Part shown: positions 63,592 through 64,000 of the stretch, piece by piece | How the letters are laid out: every line of letters begins with the position of its first letter | Position numbering within the stretch: the stretch's first letter is position 1 | Assembly: GCA_025617745.1 (NCBI GenBank) | Contig: CM046853.1 | Span: 17,155,174 to 17,219,173 of the forward strand | Length of the DNA stretch: 64,000 nucleotides | Reading direction: 5' to 3' | DNA from: Heliocidaris erythrogramma | Taxonomy: Eukaryota > Echinodermata > Echinoidea > Camarodonta > Echinometridae | Program-made: the position numbers and the translations under genes | The notes under the pieces: generated by a model | Databases searched by the model: none | What the model was told of the DNA's origin: nothing | The model's input: only the letters and a program-made list of their open reading frames with translations

Positions 63592-64000
63592 GTGAGAACT
63601 CTCCTCCAATTTCCATCAGCTTCAGTCTTAACTATTTACTAACCAGTTTCTAAACCTGACCATTCCCACAACAAATTAACAATTGGGTTTGCATGCGAGC
63701 TTACAAGTAGATTTTGCTCATGTGCCTCACCTAAAGACATAAAATTGGCACCAAAGGTTCTGTAACTAAAAAAAATAATGCTTGATATGTCTGTTACCTC
63801 CTTTACAGTTATTGTTATTGGTAATATGCTAGCATGAGAAAATACATTATGCATGAGCAAATGATTATATGTTGTAAATTTATTTTTATATTGGCATTTC
63901 TTTTCGTATTGGTATATTCAGTATTTGCTGGTATTAATTTTGTTATTAATGAAACCATTATAACCTTTTTCTCTTTCTTCTCTGTCTCTCTCTCTCTCTC
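63592..64000 (+). other. intron 49, cut by window end
   Basis: Starts with the donor of exon 49 and runs to the window edge, which lies in a CT-rich tract (about 63970-64000). The same kind of tract precedes exons 4 and 28, so the next acceptor may be just outside. Confidence 0.75.

Noticed and set aside
1-64000. CRISPR arrays, bacterial operons, LTR or virus-derived elements
   Set aside because: No spaced direct-repeat arrays of CRISPR type, no prokaryotic gene structure, and no long terminal repeats, capsid or envelope signatures seen.
1-64000. LRRK1 rather than LRRK2 identity
   Set aside because: LRRK1 lacks the long armadillo region; residues before the ankyrin repeats align with LRRK2 over many exons.

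Overview
The window is intronic, AT-rich animal DNA carrying most of one very large gene on the + strand. The gene encodes an LRRK2-type ROCO protein kinase (leucine-rich repeat kinase 2, the Parkinson's disease kinase family). The many tacatgta-type words, numerous short inverted-repeat elements and small exons in roughly 0.3-5.8 kb introns suggest an invertebrate deuterostome, most likely a sea urchin. The species call is inference; the gene call is strong.

I could trace 49 consecutive coding exons by splice signals and reading phase. They run from an ATG at 6198 to an exon ending at 63591 and total 6084 nt, or 2028 codons, with no phase conflict. In order they encode an armadillo-like N-terminal region (about residues 50-660), a short ankyrin region (about 680-771), a long Ser/Pro-rich linker (about 772-1260), leucine-rich repeats (about 1265-1600), the Roc GTPase domain (about 1635-1815, with P-loop, DFAGQ switch II and THKD motif) and the first part of the COR dimerisation domain (about 1815-2028). 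The rest of COR, the kinase and the WD40 domain must lie beyond base 64000. The last exon is followed by an intron that ends the window in a CT-rich tract.

Layout: 1-6089 is upstream non-coding DNA with simple repeats and an inverted-repeat element. 6090-6360 is the first coding exon and probable 5' leader. 6361-34029 holds the armadillo exons. 34030-36242 holds the ankyrin core, with exon 21 at 38831. 39360-46176 holds the linker exons. 46808-54276 holds the LRR exons. 55378-59089 holds the Roc exons and 59547-63591 the COR exons. I saw no second protein-coding host gene on either strand.

The introns are rich in repeats: TTAA-flanked elements, four copies of a roughly 75-bp palindromic element, a 307-bp near-perfect hairpin, a 1.5-kb tandem array carrying about 35 AGGTCA nuclear-receptor half-sites, a higher-order satellite-like array, a 27-bp minisatellite, a CpG-rich 1.8-kb element with a tRNA-like promoter inside, and two LINE fragments on the minus strand. 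Two introns also hold decayed duplicates of the following exon's 3' splice site.
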